Assembly: GCF_900232995.1 (NCBI RefSeq)
Contig: NZ_OCVX01000003.1
Span: forward strand, 1,163,254-1,215,408
From: Mycobacterium simulans
GTDB lineage: Bacteria; Actinomycetota; Actinomycetes; Mycobacteriales; Mycobacteriaceae
Direction of reading: 5' to 3'
DNA length: 52,155 bases
This document shows positions 1 to 9,262 of the stretch, one piece after another. Each line of letters opens with the position of its first letter. Position 1 is the stretch's first letter. The position numbers and the translations under genes are program-made. The notes beneath the pieces were generated by a model. It had not been told where the DNA came from, made no database searches, and saw only the letters and a list, made by a program, of their open reading frames with translations.

Positions 1-298
1 CCCACACCCCGCCGACCCACCAACAAACCCGAGGGCAGCACCACCACCATGCTCCACGAGCTAGCTCCTCATCTGACACTTTAGTTACTGCTAACTACAC
101 TCCTGCGGGGTCCGCAAATAGTATGAATCACCCGGATCTGCCCACTTGAGAAATAGCTACTGCCGCGGTTTGATGCCTATCGAGAAGGTAAGGGCCTTCT
201 TCGACGACGAACTCGCCAGTACAGCCCACGCGGTCACCGCCGCTCATGTGGCAGAGGCGCTGTGAGCAACAGTTTCGTACTGATGGCGCTCCCAGCGG
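1..298. other. Left-edge region without a convincing gene
   Basis: No recognisable gene lies in the first 298 bases. One plus-strand frame is open from base 1 to a TAG at 82-84 and could be the last 27 codons of a gene cut by the window edge, but its Pro/Thr-rich translation resembles nothing I know. A 30-codon ATG frame at 173-265 ends in a hydrophobic/Ala-rich stretch and could be a fragment of a decayed gene. In M. tuberculosis the ribosomal gene rpsF lies next to the Rv0052 equivalent; I do not see it here, so the left edge may already depart from the H37Rv order. Confidence 0.3.
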
Positions 299-937
299 TC
301 ATTTGCGAGATTGCAGGAATTCGGCGGCCCGGGCCTTTGTCGCCGCGTCGGCCTTGGCAAGCGCGCCCGAGTCGAACGGCGGCTGCGGGTCGTATTCAAT
401 GAGCAGCTGAGCAGCCTGCGCGGCCTCTCTATCGACCAATAACTCAACCAGCCGCAAGGCCATATCGATGCCGCTGGACACCCCGGCGGCGGTGATGATT
501 CGTTGCGGGAGATGCTCGACGACACGGTCCGGCACATACCGCGCACCCAGTCGGTTGAGCTCGTCGGCGGCCCGCCAATGCGTCGTCGCGGTGAGCCCAT
601 CGAGAAGTCTTGCGGCGCCGAGCAATAGCGCACCGGTACACACCGACGTGGTGAATGTGGTTCGCGGATGCACCGATTGCAGCCAGCCGCGGATGGTTTC
701 GTCGTCGAGGAGCACGCGGGTTCCAATGCCACCGGGGAACACCACGATATCCGGCGCGCCGACTTCGTCGAAGGTGGCATCGCATGTCACGCCGAGCATG
801 CCATTTTCGGTGCGTACCTCGCCGCGCTGATGCCCGACGAACACCACGTCCATCGACGGAATGCGTTGCAGGACTTCATAGGGCCCGATTGCGTCCAGAG
901 CGGTGAAGCGCGGGAACAGCGGGATCGCGACCTGCAT
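299..937 (-). CDS. DJ-1/PfpI superfamily protein (GlxA/isonitrile hydratase-like), Rv0052 equivalent
   Basis: A 212-residue cytoplasmic class I glutamine-amidotransferase-like protein. The nucleophile elbow SVCTGA places the probable catalytic cysteine at residue 100, and the N-terminal LDAIGPYE segment carries the conserved Asp15 found in the ThiJ/isonitrile hydratase branch. The GGIG loop near residue 70 fits the same fold. The family includes isonitrile hydratases and domains of AraC-type GlxA regulators, but no HTH domain follows here, so it is a stand-alone enzyme-like protein of unknown substrate. The ATG at 935-937 shares one base with the TGA of the upstream glycosyltransferase (TGATG), which supports this start and suggests translational coupling. 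A longer in-frame opening exists upstream but lies within the neighbour. The family is clear; the reaction is not. Confidence 0.85.
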   Translation of the reverse strand: MQVAIPLFPRFTALDAIGPYEVLQRIPSMDVVFVGHQRGEVRTENGMLGVTCDATFDEVGAPDIVVFPGGIGTRVLLDDETIRGWLQSVHPRTTFTTSVCTGALLLGAARLLDGLTATTHWRAADELNRLGARYVPDRVVEHLPQRIITAAGVSSGIDMALRLVELLVDREAAQAAQLLIEYDPQPPFDSGALAKADAATKARAAEFLQSRK

Positions 938-2559
938 CAAGCCTCCAGAAGGACAGTAGCGACCCGCTGCCTCAGCGCGGTCGGACGCAAACAGTTCGGC
1001 AACCAGTCCGGCACCGCGTCCGGCGCGCGGTCGTAAACTCCCCCCGCTGGATCGTCGACCCGGCCTTGCCAGCGCACCAAATCCTCGTTGGGACGGTAGA
1101 TCTGGCGGATTACCAACGCGCATAACATCATAACCGCGATGTCGCGCAGCAGCACCGTCGTGGTGAACCATTGCTCCGGCAGCGAGCGGTTCGGGTTGCC
1201 GTACAGGTAATACATCCGTGGTACCCATACCAGCGCGTCGATCGTCATCCACGCCAACAGGATCCGGCGATGCGGCAGGGCAAGCACGGCCAGCGGTACC
1301 AACCAGAGCGAGAATTGCGGGCTCCATACCTTGTTGGTCAACAGAAACGCTGCCACCACCAAAAACGTCAGCTGCGCCAGCCGTGGCCGCTGCGGCGCGG
1401 TGAACGCGATGTAAGCAATTGCCGCGCAACATAATCCGAACAACACCGTCACAACGGCGTTCAGCACCACCGGTGGTTCCCAGAAGCCCAGGCTGGGATC
1501 AAACCCGCGCCACCCGGTGAACGACTTCACGACGTTGTACAGCGAATCCATGTCGTCGCCGCGGCGGGTGTTCAACCGGAAGAATTCCGACCAGCCCCGC
1601 GGATAAAGCACCAGCACCGGCAAGTTCACCAGCAGCCAGGTGACCGCCGTAGCCACGGTAGTCCGGACCACGTCACGTACCCGCCCGGCCCGGATTCCCA
1701 GCACAAGCAACGGACCAAGGAACAACAACGGATACAGTTTGGCCGCGACACCTAGCCCGAGCAGCACACCCGCGAGCACCGGTTTGCGCCGCGCCCACGC
1801 CAGCAGACCACCCATCGCGAAAGCCGTTGCCAGCGCATCGAAGTTGGTGAAGATCTGAAAGATCACCAGCGGAGAGGCGGCCACCAGCGCCGCATCCCAG
1901 ACCCGCCGGCCCGCCAGGCCCGCGGTCGCCCATACGGTGGCCAGCCAGGCCATCGCCAGCCCAAATGCGGCGAAGTTAAAGAACATCACCACCTCGGCGA
2001 CCACCGGTAAGAGACCAAGCTTGCTCAACGCGGTGTAGGTCTTGGCCACCGCCATCGACACGTACTGATAGACCCCGGTCAGCACCGGATACTCCATGTA
2101 CCGCACCGCGATCTGACCGTCGTAGCGGGTTTGCGGCGTGCCGCTGCCGTCGGTCTCGATCCAGCTCGACTTGTACGGAAACTTGCCCTGGCTCAACAAC
2201 TCCGCGCCATACAGCGGCACCGTGTCGGAGTAGCACAGCTCGTAATAGGCGCGCTGGTTATCCCAGTTCGCCACCCGCTGATCGCCCGGTCCGGTACCGG
2301 TGCTTTGCAGGCAGGCCGCCTTCGTCGACCATCCGAGCGCCAAGAACACCAAAGCGATCGCAAACATCGCGCGCAGCGGGGTCAGAAGCCGGGTGCGACC
2401 TATTAACGCGTGCCGGCCCACCGGGCCGCCGATCACACCGGCCAGGGCTGAGCCCAAAACGTCGGTGCGGCTTGGGCAATCACGGTTGTCTGCGCTACGC
2501 CGATCGGCTGCCAGCGGTGCTGGCGAGGTGCTGGCACGCTGCGACTGTGCGCGGGTCAC
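937..2559 (-). CDS. Polytopic GT87/DUF2029-type glycosyltransferase, Rv0051 equivalent
   Basis: A 540-residue integral membrane protein with about ten or more hydrophobic segments, the first at about residues 62-80. The first periplasmic loop contains YSDTVPLYG with Asp112, the position where GT-C glycosyltransferases such as the mannosyltransferase PimE (GT87) carry the catalytic acid. Proteins of this type use polyprenyl-phosphate sugars as donors on the outer face of the membrane. The start overlaps the ponA1 stop by four bases (ATGA), so it is likely cotranslated with this penicillin-binding protein. The coupling hints at a cell-envelope role, perhaps modification of a wall polymer. The acceptor and sugar cannot be read from sequence. 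Confidence 0.85.
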   Translation of the reverse strand: MTRAQSQRASTSPAPLAADRRSADNRDCPSRTDVLGSALAGVIGGPVGRHALIGRTRLLTPLRAMFAIALVFLALGWSTKAACLQSTGTGPGDQRVANWDNQRAYYELCYSDTVPLYGAELLSQGKFPYKSSWIETDGSGTPQTRYDGQIAVRYMEYPVLTGVYQYVSMAVAKTYTALSKLGLLPVVAEVVMFFNFAAFGLAMAWLATVWATAGLAGRRVWDAALVAASPLVIFQIFTNFDALATAFAMGGLLAWARRKPVLAGVLLGLGVAAKLYPLLFLGPLLVLGIRAGRVRDVVRTTVATAVTWLLVNLPVLVLYPRGWSEFFRLNTRRGDDMDSLYNVVKSFTGWRGFDPSLGFWEPPVVLNAVVTVLFGLCCAAIAYIAFTAPQRPRLAQLTFLVVAAFLLTNKVWSPQFSLWLVPLAVLALPHRRILLAWMTIDALVWVPRMYYLYGNPNRSLPEQWFTTTVLLRDIAVMMLCALVIRQIYRPNEDLVRWQGRVDDPAGGVYDRAPDAVPDWLPNCLRPTALRQRVATVLLEA

Positions 2560-5024
2560 GGCGGCGGCGTCGGGTTTTCAGAGGACGGCGGAACCAACGG
2601 CGCCCCCGGAGGCGGCGGCGCGAGAGTGATGGTGGTGGGCGGGCCGACCGGGACGGTGATGCCGGGCGCGATTTCCACCGTGGGTTGGATTACGGTCTCC
2701 GATGGTGGCGCCGGCGGTGGTGGCGGCGGCGCGGGCACACCCGCGTAGCCACCGATTTCGGTGGGCTTGGGAAACGTCTCGCTCTGGGTGCCCTTCAGTG
2801 CGCCGTCCATCGTCGCCTTCCAGATGTCCGACGGCAGACCCGAACCGTAAACCGATGCGCCCGAGGCAGTTTCCAGTGGCTCATCGCCCTTGACGGTGCC
2901 CACCCACACCGCAGTTGACAGCGACGGGGTATACCCGACCATCCAGGCGTCCTTGTTGGAGGTGGTGTCGCCCAGCTGGGTAGTGCCGGTCTTGGCGGCC
3001 GACGGCCGCCCGCCGGCTAGGTTGTGGCCCCGCGAATAGCCGGCGATCGGCTGCATCGCCGCGGTGACGTTGTCGGCGACGGCCTTGGGGATGCGCTGGT
3101 CGCCGCCGCTGCTCGAGGTGCCGGCATCGAAGAGGACCTGCCCTTCGGCGTTGACCACCTTTTGCACGAAGTGCGGCCGGTGATAGATGCCGGAAGCGGC
3201 CAGCGTGGCATACGCCGATGCCATGTCGATCACCCGGGTTTGGTACTGGCCTAACACGATCCCGTTGTTGGGCGGGCCACCCTTGCCATCCTCGGACAGC
3301 GTGTGCGAGACGCCCGGGAAGCTTTCCGCGACACCGGCCTGATGTGCGGCGTCGGCAACGGCCTGTGGCCCACCCTTGAGCTTGAGCATCAACCGGTAAT
3401 AGGAGGTGTTCAGCGACATCTTCAGCGCCTCGGCGAGATTGCACGTGCCGCAACTCTCGCCCTCGACGTTGGTGATCTTGATGCCGTCGACCGTCAGCGG
3501 CGAGCTGTCCACCTGGTAGCCCAGACCGATCCCTTGCTCAAGCGCTGCCACGAGAGCAAACACCTTAAACGCCGAACCGGTCTGCAGCCCCGCTTGAGCG
3601 AAATCGAAGCCATTGGCATTGGATCCGCCGTAGTAGGCGCGCACCGCTCCGTTGTGCGGGTCGATGGACACGACCGCAGCCCGCATGTCCGGGTCCTGCC
3701 CGTCGAGGTACTTCGCCACCGCCTTTTCGGCGGCCGCCTGCGCCTGGGGATCGATTGTGGTGGTGACTTGCAACCCCTGGGTGTTCAGCGTCTGCTCATC
3801 GATATTGAACAGCTCGAGCAGTTCCTTGGTTACCTGCCGTTCGATCAGCCCGTTGGGCCCGCTGGTTTGGTTTTGGGCGCGGGCCTGATCAGGGGGCACG
3901 GTCTTGGGAAACACCTGTGCCGCACGGTCGTTCGCAGACAGCGCCTTGGTCTCCACCATCCCGTCGAGCACCCAATTCCAGCGGGCCAGCGCGCCTTCGG
4001 GATCCACGGCCGGGTCCAGCGTGGATGGCCGCCGGATCAGCGCGGCCAACAGTGCCCCTTCGGACAAGGTGAGCTGCTCGACGGGTTTGTCGAAGTAGGC
4101 CTTGGAAGCCGCCGAAATGCCGTAGGCGCCCCTACCGAAGTAGATGATGTTCAGATATGCCTGCAGCACATCGTCTTTGGACCACTCCCCCGACATCTTG
4201 GTCGCGATGACTAATTCCTTGGCCTTGCGCAGCACTCCGCTCCACCCGTGCTGCGCGGAACCGACCAGCGCGTTCTTGACGTACTGCTGAGTGATCGTCG
4301 ATCCGCCCTGCAGATCACCGCCGAAAAGATTGTTCTTCACCGCCCGCGCGAAGCCGCTGAACGAAAAGCCCGGGTTGGAATAGAAGTTGCGGTCTTCTGC
4401 GGCGATAACCGCCTGGCGCACGTGTACCGGCACCTGGTTGAGGTTGACATCCACCCGGTTGCCTTCGGGTGGAACGATTTTGGCGATCTCCGAGCCGTCG
4501 CTGGCCAGGATTGTGGAGACCTGGTTGGTGCGGATGTCACCCGGTTTGGGAACGTCGACGATTAGGTAGGCCATCGTGAAGGTGACGATCGGTAGCAGGA
4601 TCAGCACCGCCGCGGCCAGGACTAGCGAGCGCCGAACCCATTTCCAGTTGATCTGCTGGGTCCAGTCCGGCCTCGGTCGCGGGCTCCGGAAGCCAATCGG
4701 CCCGGGCGGCCCGGGCGGCGGCCCGCCCGGTGGTCGCCGTCCGACGCCGGGACGATGGCGGCGGGAGGGCCGCGCGTCCAGCGCAGCTTTGACCTGGTCG
4801 AGCGGGTCGCGCTCCTGCGGCGGCGCCGATCCGGGACTGTCGAGAGCGGCCTTGACGGCCTCGATGGGGTCGACCTGGCGGGGTGCGCGGTCATCGTCCA
4901 CGGCCGGGATGATCGCGGTCATCCTGTCGTCGGGGGGAACCTGGCGACGCTGGACCACGTCGTCAGCCGTCGACCCGCCTGGGGTGTCACTGGACGACTG
5001 CTGGTGGCGCCCTTCGTTATTCAC
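2556..5024 (-). CDS. ponA1: Class A penicillin-binding protein PonA1 (PBP1)
   Basis: A bifunctional peptidoglycan synthase of 822 residues. A cytoplasmic Pro/Arg-rich tail (1-130) includes Thr36 in DDRMTAI, aligned with the PknB-phosphorylated Thr of M. tuberculosis PonA1. One membrane helix follows at about 133-156. The glycosyltransferase (GT51) domain has catalytic Glu210 in AAEDRNF and the GSTITQQ motif near 241. The transpeptidase has SxxK at GSAFK (Ser484), SLN and KTGT. The tail is proline-rich. I chose the GTG at 5022-5024, which gives a protein near the known 820 residues; the frame stays open to 5180 but that part has no family character. The start overlaps the stop of the DUF5318 gene by eight bases. 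It heads a coupled chain with the glycosyltransferase and PfpI genes. Confidence 0.95.
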   Translation of the reverse strand: MNNEGRHQQSSSDTPGGSTADDVVQRRQVPPDDRMTAIIPAVDDDRAPRQVDPIEAVKAALDSPGSAPPQERDPLDQVKAALDARPSRRHRPGVGRRPPGGPPPGPPGPIGFRSPRPRPDWTQQINWKWVRRSLVLAAAVLILLPIVTFTMAYLIVDVPKPGDIRTNQVSTILASDGSEIAKIVPPEGNRVDVNLNQVPVHVRQAVIAAEDRNFYSNPGFSFSGFARAVKNNLFGGDLQGGSTITQQYVKNALVGSAQHGWSGVLRKAKELVIATKMSGEWSKDDVLQAYLNIIYFGRGAYGISAASKAYFDKPVEQLTLSEGALLAALIRRPSTLDPAVDPEGALARWNWVLDGMVETKALSANDRAAQVFPKTVPPDQARAQNQTSGPNGLIERQVTKELLELFNIDEQTLNTQGLQVTTTIDPQAQAAAEKAVAKYLDGQDPDMRAAVVSIDPHNGAVRAYYGGSNANGFDFAQAGLQTGSAFKVFALVAALEQGIGLGYQVDSSPLTVDGIKITNVEGESCGTCNLAEALKMSLNTSYYRLMLKLKGGPQAVADAAHQAGVAESFPGVSHTLSEDGKGGPPNNGIVLGQYQTRVIDMASAYATLAASGIYHRPHFVQKVVNAEGQVLFDAGTSSSGGDQRIPKAVADNVTAAMQPIAGYSRGHNLAGGRPSAAKTGTTQLGDTTSNKDAWMVGYTPSLSTAVWVGTVKGDEPLETASGASVYGSGLPSDIWKATMDGALKGTQSETFPKPTEIGGYAGVPAPPPPPPAPPSETVIQPTVEIAPGITVPVGPPTTITLAPPPPGAPLVPPSSENPTPPP

Positions 5025-5472
5025 TGGCAGTGCGGGCGCCGTTGCGCGCCGTCCGCGTGCGAGTGCCCCTAGGACGGGCGCCGGTAGGGGCCCCAGGAGG
5101 ACGCACTGGACGTGCCGCGCCCAAAACGTAGGACTTGACCAGATGATTCCAACTGCAGGTTCGGCACACCTCCACCACATGAACGGCGAACTCTGAGAAC
5201 CGGGTCGCCAACATGACCAACTCCTCGGCGGTGCGCGCCGAACCCGACACCGGCCCGAGGTGCTCGCCGAACACCCAGGACACGAGGGTGAGCTGCTCCT
5301 TACGGCAGATCGGGCAAATCACCTGGCTTTGTTTCCCGTGAAACTTTGCGGCGCGCAGCAGATAGGGATTCGCGTCACAGACCTCAGACACGCCTGTGCG
5401 CCCCGAGTACACCTCGGCCAGCAGTGACCGCCGCCGAAGCGCGTAGTCCACCACCTGTCGCTGCAGTCGCAC
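5017..5472 (-). CDS. DUF5318 zinc-ribbon-like protein, Rv0049 equivalent
   Basis: A 151-residue soluble protein. Two Cys pairs, CPIC and CRTC, are spaced like a zinc ribbon, and the central part (SWVFGEHLG to TCSWNHLVKSY) is the conserved core of DUF5318, an actinobacterial family of unknown function. The C-terminus is Arg/Pro-rich and low complexity. The GTG at 5470-5472 gives a start matching the M. tuberculosis protein (VRLQRQVVDYALRRRSLL); the frame extends upstream but loses similarity. The stop lies eight bases inside ponA1, so translation of the two genes is very probably coupled. That persistent pairing suggests a role connected with PonA1 levels or activity, which is inference only. 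Confidence 0.85.
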   Translation of the reverse strand: MRLQRQVVDYALRRRSLLAEVYSGRTGVSEVCDANPYLLRAAKFHGKQSQVICPICRKEQLTLVSWVFGEHLGPVSGSARTAEELVMLATRFSEFAVHVVEVCRTCSWNHLVKSYVLGAARPVRPPGAPTGARPRGTRTRTARNGARTASE

Positions 5473-5586
5473 GCTGACCAGAGTACGTCCCCTTCCCCAC
5501 CACCGATACGCAACCGAGGTTGTTGTCGGGCGTGTACTGGGGTATTGGGTGATCACGTTGCGCGCCGGACTTCTACGATCTTCCCC

Positions 5587-6432
5587 GTGGCGAAATGGCC
5601 GGGTACGACGTCGACGCGGGCAAAAGACAGCGACCGGCAAGACGCGTGCCGGATTCTCGACAACGCCCTGGGCGACGGCGAGATCTCGATGGAAGAACAT
5701 CGCGAACGCGTCAGCGCGGCCACCAAGGCCGTGACTCTGGGCGAGCTGCAACACCTGATAGCCGATTTGCAGTCCGAGAGCGCTCCCGCGCAAATGCCCG
5801 CGCTCAAAACGCGGGCGAAGCGCACCGGGTTGGGCATCACGATCGCTGCCTTCGCCGTGACGGTGCTGCTGGGTGTCGGCATTGGCTGGGGGCTCTACGG
5901 CAACACCAGTTCGCCGCTGGACTTCACCTCGGATCCCGGAGCCAAGCCCGACGGCGTCGCGGCGGTGGTGCTCACCCCGCCGAAGCAGCTGCAGTCCCTC
6001 GGTGGACTGACCGGACTGCTGGAACAAACCCGCAAAAGATTCGGCGACGTCATGGGCTACCGGCTGGTGATCTATCCCGAGTACGCGTCGCTGGACCGCC
6101 AGGACCCCAAAGACGACCGCCGGGTCTTGAACTACACCTATCGCGGCGGCTGGGGCGATCCCAGCAGTTCGGCCAAGAGCAGCGTCGACAGCGTCTTGGT
6201 AGACCTGAGCAAATTCGACGTGAAGACGGCCGTGGGCATTCTGCGGGGTGCCCCGGAAACCCTCGGGATCAAGCAACCCGACGTCAAGTCCACCTATCTG
6301 ATCGTCGAGCCGGCCACCGACCCGACCACGCCGGGAGCGGTGTCGCTGACCCTGTATGTCTCCAGCGATTACGGCAGCGGCTACATCGAGTTCGCGGGCG
6401 ACGGAACCATCAAGCAGGTGAACTACCCGTAA
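5587..6432 (+). CDS. DUF1707-domain single-pass membrane protein, Rv0048c equivalent
   Basis: A 281-residue protein. The N-terminal 50-60 residues (RQDACRILDNALGDGEIS, then MEEHRERV) are a DUF1707 (SHOCT-like) domain, a short helical unit common in actinobacterial membrane proteins. A hydrophobic helix at about residues 83-105 follows, and the remaining 170 residues are predicted outside the membrane with no recognised fold. I chose GTG at 5587 because the family begins VAKW; an in-frame ATG at 5545 is possible. The gene diverges from the DUF5318/ponA1 chain, with a shared control region of about 114 bases. Function unknown. Confidence 0.85.
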   Translation: MAKWPGTTSTRAKDSDRQDACRILDNALGDGEISMEEHRERVSAATKAVTLGELQHLIADLQSESAPAQMPALKTRAKRTGLGITIAAFAVTVLLGVGIGWGLYGNTSSPLDFTSDPGAKPDGVAAVVLTPPKQLQSLGGLTGLLEQTRKRFGDVMGYRLVIYPEYASLDRQDPKDDRRVLNYTYRGGWGDPSSSAKSSVDSVLVDLSKFDVKTAVGILRGAPETLGIKQPDVKSTYLIVEPATDPTTPGAVSLTLYVSSDYGSGYIEFAGDGTIKQVNYP

Positions 6433-6510
6433 CTTCTGCGGTGTAGATCGACCGGCGCCGGTCAACTCCCGCAACTGTGACTAACAGCGCACTAACGCCA
6501 GGTGGTGTTG

Positions 6511-6540
6511 TCGCTAATATATCGAGGCGATACGATGGCG
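6511..6540. promoter_or_regulatory. Candidate autoregulatory dyad and -10 upstream of the padR gene
   Basis: A perfect inverted repeat TATCG-AGG-CGATA occupies 6520-6532. It directly abuts and slightly overlaps a TAATAT hexamer (6515-6520) that would serve as a -10 box. PadR repressors commonly bind dyads overlapping their own promoters, so this could be the autoregulatory operator that also controls the downstream ino1 operon. The sequence features are seen; binding is inference. Confidence 0.35.
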
Positions 6541-6599
6541 CGAGGCGTCGAACCGTCGTAACGACTCATATAACCAGCCAGGCAGAGGGAGGTGACTCG

Positions 6600-7139
6600 A
6601 TGCTGGAGCTTGCCATCCTAGGTCTCCTGATCGAATCGCCGATGCATGGTTACGAGTTGCGCAAGCGGCTGACGGGTTTGCTCGGCGCCTTCCGGGCATT
6701 TTCGTACGGTTCGTTGTATCCCGCGCTGCGGCGCATGCAGGCCGAAGGTTTGATCGCCGAGAATGCCGCCCCTGCGGGAACTCCGGTGCGGCGCGCCCGG
6801 CGGGTTTACCAGCTGACCGACGAGGGCCGCCGGCGCTTTGGTGAGCTGGTCGCCGACACCGGCCCGCACAACTACACCGACGACGGTTTCGGGGTGCACC
6901 TGGCGTTTTTCAACCGCACTCCGGCCGAGGCGCGGATGCGCATTCTCGAAGGCCGTCGCCGTCAGGTCGAGGAACGGCGGGAAGGTCTGCGTGACGCGAT
7001 CGCGCGGGCCAGCAATTCGTTTGACCGCTACACCCGCCAACTGCATCAACTTGGGCTCGAGTCCAGCGAGCGCGAGGTCAAGTGGCTCAACGAGCTCATC
7101 GCCGCGGAACGGGCAGCGCCCCACGCGGAACAGACGTAA
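6600..7139 (+). CDS. PadR-family transcriptional regulator, Rv0047c equivalent
   Basis: A 179-residue DNA-binding protein. The first 90 residues form the PadR winged helix, recognised by LLIESPMHGYELRKRL and GSLYPALRRMQAEGLI. The second half (SNSFDRYTRQLHQLGLESSE and after) is the helical dimerisation region typical of the Vir_act_alpha_C type. The ATG at 6600 has a strong Shine-Dalgarno (GGGAGGTGA) six bases upstream, which decides the start over an in-frame ATG/GTG farther upstream. It precedes ino1 by 62 bases on the same strand, and this neighbourhood is shared with M. tuberculosis, so control of inositol phosphate synthesis is a reasonable guess. The ligand is unknown. Confidence 0.9.
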   Translation: MLELAILGLLIESPMHGYELRKRLTGLLGAFRAFSYGSLYPALRRMQAEGLIAENAAPAGTPVRRARRVYQLTDEGRRRFGELVADTGPHNYTDDGFGVHLAFFNRTPAEARMRILEGRRRQVEERREGLRDAIARASNSFDRYTRQLHQLGLESSEREVKWLNELIAAERAAPHAEQT

Positions 7140-7201
7140 ACCCTGCACGACACAGAACACCTAGAACACCCCAGAAGTCATGAGGTTAGGAGAACGCCGT
7201 A

Positions 7202-8311
7202 ATGAGTGAGCACAACGCGCCACAGACGTCGACAGAGGTCAGGGTCGCCATTGTGGGCGTCGGTAACTGCGCGTCCTCGCTGGTGCAGGGCGTCGAGTAC
7301 TACTACAACGCCGACGACACCTCGACGGCGCCGGGCCTGATGCACGTGCGCTTCGGCCAGTACCACGTTCGCGACGTCAAATTCGTGGCCGCGTTCGACG
7401 TGGACGCCAAGAAAGTCGGCTTCGACCTGTCCGACGCGATCTTCGCCTCGGAGAACAACACCATCAAGATCGCCGACGTGCCGCCAACCAACGTGGTCGT
7501 ACAGCGCGGCCCGACGCTGGACGGCATCGGCAAGTATTACGCCGACACCATTGAGTTGTCCGATGACGAGCCAGTCGACGTCGTGCAGGTCCTCAGGGAC
7601 AACAAGGTCGACGTGCTGGTTTCCTACCTGCCGGTGGGCTCGGAGGAGGCCGACAAGTTCTACGCCCAGTGCGCCATCGACGCCGGGGTGGCGTTCGTGA
7701 ACGCGCTGCCCGTATTCATCGCCTCCGACCCGGTATGGGCCAAGAAGTTCAAGGATGCCGGCGTGCCGATCATCGGCGACGACATCAAGAGCCAGGTGGG
7801 CGCGACCATCACTCACCGCGTGATGGCCAAGCTGTTCGAGGACCGCGGCGTCACACTGGACCGCACCTACCAGCTGAACGTCGGCGGCAACATGGACTTC
7901 AAGAACATGCTCGAGCGCGAGCGCCTGGAGTCCAAGAAGGTCTCCAAAACCCAAGCCGTCACGTCCAACCTCACCGGCTCGCTCGCCGGAAAGGTCGAGG
8001 ACAAGAACGTCCACATCGGCCCGTCCGACCACGTCGCCTGGCTCGACGACCGCAAGTGGGCCTACGTGCGCCTGGAAGGCCGCGCCTTCGGTGACGTGCC
8101 GCTGAACCTGGAATACAAGCTCGAGGTGTGGGACTCGCCGAACTCCGCCGGCATCATCATCGACGCGGTGCGTGCAGCCAAAATCGCCAAGGACCGCGGC
8201 ATCGGCGGACCGGTGCTTCCGGCGTCGGCCTACCTGATGAAGAGCCCGCCCGAGCAGCTGCCCGACGACATCGCGCGCGCGCAGCTCGAAGAGTTCATCT
8301 CGGGCACGTAG
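7202..8311 (+). CDS. ino1: myo-Inositol-1-phosphate synthase
   Basis: A 369-residue cytosolic NAD-dependent enzyme that converts glucose 6-phosphate to inositol 1-phosphate, the first step towards phosphatidylinositol, PIMs/LAM and mycothiol. The Rossmann NAD-binding motif [16 protein letters not shown] lies at about residues 15-30. Family blocks [30 protein letters not shown] and [12 protein letters not shown] with following lysines match the actinobacterial type. Length agrees with M. tuberculosis Ino1 (367). The start is supported by TAGGAGA ten bases upstream. It sits between the PadR regulator and the alpha/beta hydrolase, 33 bases before the latter, probably in one operon. Confidence 0.96.
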   Translation: MSEHNAPQTSTEVRVAIVGVGNCASSLVQGVEYYYNADDTSTAPGLMHVRFGQYHVRDVKFVAAFDVDAKKVGFDLSDAIFASENNTIKIADVPPTNVVVQRGPTLDGIGKYYADTIELSDDEPVDVVQVLRDNKVDVLVSYLPVGSEEADKFYAQCAIDAGVAFVNALPVFIASDPVWAKKFKDAGVPIIGDDIKSQVGATITHRVMAKLFEDRGVTLDRTYQLNVGGNMDFKNMLERERLESKKVSKTQAVTSNLTGSLAGKVEDKNVHIGPSDHVAWLDDRKWAYVRLEGRAFGDVPLNLEYKLEVWDSPNSAGIIIDAVRAAKIAKDRGIGGPVLPASAYLMKSPPEQLPDDIARAQLEEFISGT

Positions 8312-8344
8312 GGACGCCCTAACTCGCGCCGTAATGTCGGGGTC

Positions 8345-9247
8345 GTGACCCAGATTCCCGACGACGATCTGACTGGACTATCCGAGTTCGATCTGCTGGC
8401 CGAGAACGCCGAGCAGGCCGGCGTGACGGGTCCGCTTCCTCAAGTCGAGCGGGTCGAAGCGGGCTCCGTCAGTGCACTGCGCTGGGGTGGGCCCGCGCCG
8501 CGGGTGATCTTCCTGCACGGTGGTGGCCAGAATGCACATACCTGGGACACGGTGATCGTCGGCCTCGGTGAGCCGGCGCTGGCCGTGGACTTACCCGGGC
8601 ACGGTCACTCCGCATGGCGGGAAGACGGCGACTACTCGCCGCTGCACAACGCTGACGCCCTGGCACCGGCGCTGCGCGAACTGGCACCGCGCGCCGAATT
8701 CGTCGTCGGCATGTCACTCGGCGGGCTGACCGCGATACGCCTCGGCGCCCTCGCGCCCGAGCTGGTGCGGGAACTCGTCCTCGTCGACGTCACCCCATCG
8801 GCGCTGCAGCGGCACTCCGAGATGACCCAGGAGCAACGGGGCACGGTGGCGCTGATGCACGGCGAGCGCGAGTTCCCCAGCTTTCAGGCCATGCTGGACC
8901 TGACCATTGCTGCCGCGCCCCACCGCGAGGTGAAGGCGCTGCGGCGCGGGGTGTTCCACAACTCTCGTCGACTCGACAACGGCAACTGGGCGTGGCGCTA
9001 TGACGCCATCCGCACCTTCCCCGACTTCGCGAGCTTGTGGGACGACGTCGACACGTTATCGGCGCCCGTCACGTTGGTCCGCGGCGGCTCATCGGGCTTC
9101 GTCAATGACGACGACGTCGCCGAACTCAGCCGGCGCGCAACGCACTTCCGCGGCGCGCTCGTCGTCGAGAATTCGGGCCACTCGGTGCAAAGTGACCAAC
9201 CGCGCGCGTTGATCGAGATCGTGCGCGGGGTGATCGACGCACGCTGA
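8345..9247 (+). CDS. Alpha/beta-hydrolase (esterase-like), Rv0045c equivalent
   Basis: A 300-residue alpha/beta-hydrolase. The oxyanion region is FLHGGGQNAHTW (57-68), the nucleophile elbow GMSLGG has Ser124, and the C-terminal NSGHSVQ provides His279. The acid is likely the Asp in the segment ending FVNDDDV. Rv0045c of M. tuberculosis is a characterised ester hydrolase with preference for short acyl chains. Start is GTG at 8345. Position directly after ino1 and 15 bases before the LLM gene suggests a small operon, but no biochemical link to inositol is evident. No signal peptide. Confidence 0.88.
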   Translation: MTQIPDDDLTGLSEFDLLAENAEQAGVTGPLPQVERVEAGSVSALRWGGPAPRVIFLHGGGQNAHTWDTVIVGLGEPALAVDLPGHGHSAWREDGDYSPLHNADALAPALRELAPRAEFVVGMSLGGLTAIRLGALAPELVRELVLVDVTPSALQRHSEMTQEQRGTVALMHGEREFPSFQAMLDLTIAAAPHREVKALRRGVFHNSRRLDNGNWAWRYDAIRTFPDFASLWDDVDTLSAPVTLVRGGSSGFVNDDDVAELSRRATHFRGALVVENSGHSVQSDQPRALIEIVRGVIDAR

Positions 9248-9262
9248 GCCTACGGTGGTCCT

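Noticed and set aside
3303..4214. 303-codon plus-strand frame inside ponA1
   Set aside because: It lies opposite the transpeptidase and transglycosylase domains and reflects the high third-position GC of the real gene.
7178..8032. 284-codon minus-strand frame opposite ino1
   Set aside because: Val/Asp-rich translation typical of antisense to a GC-rich gene; ino1 is unambiguous.
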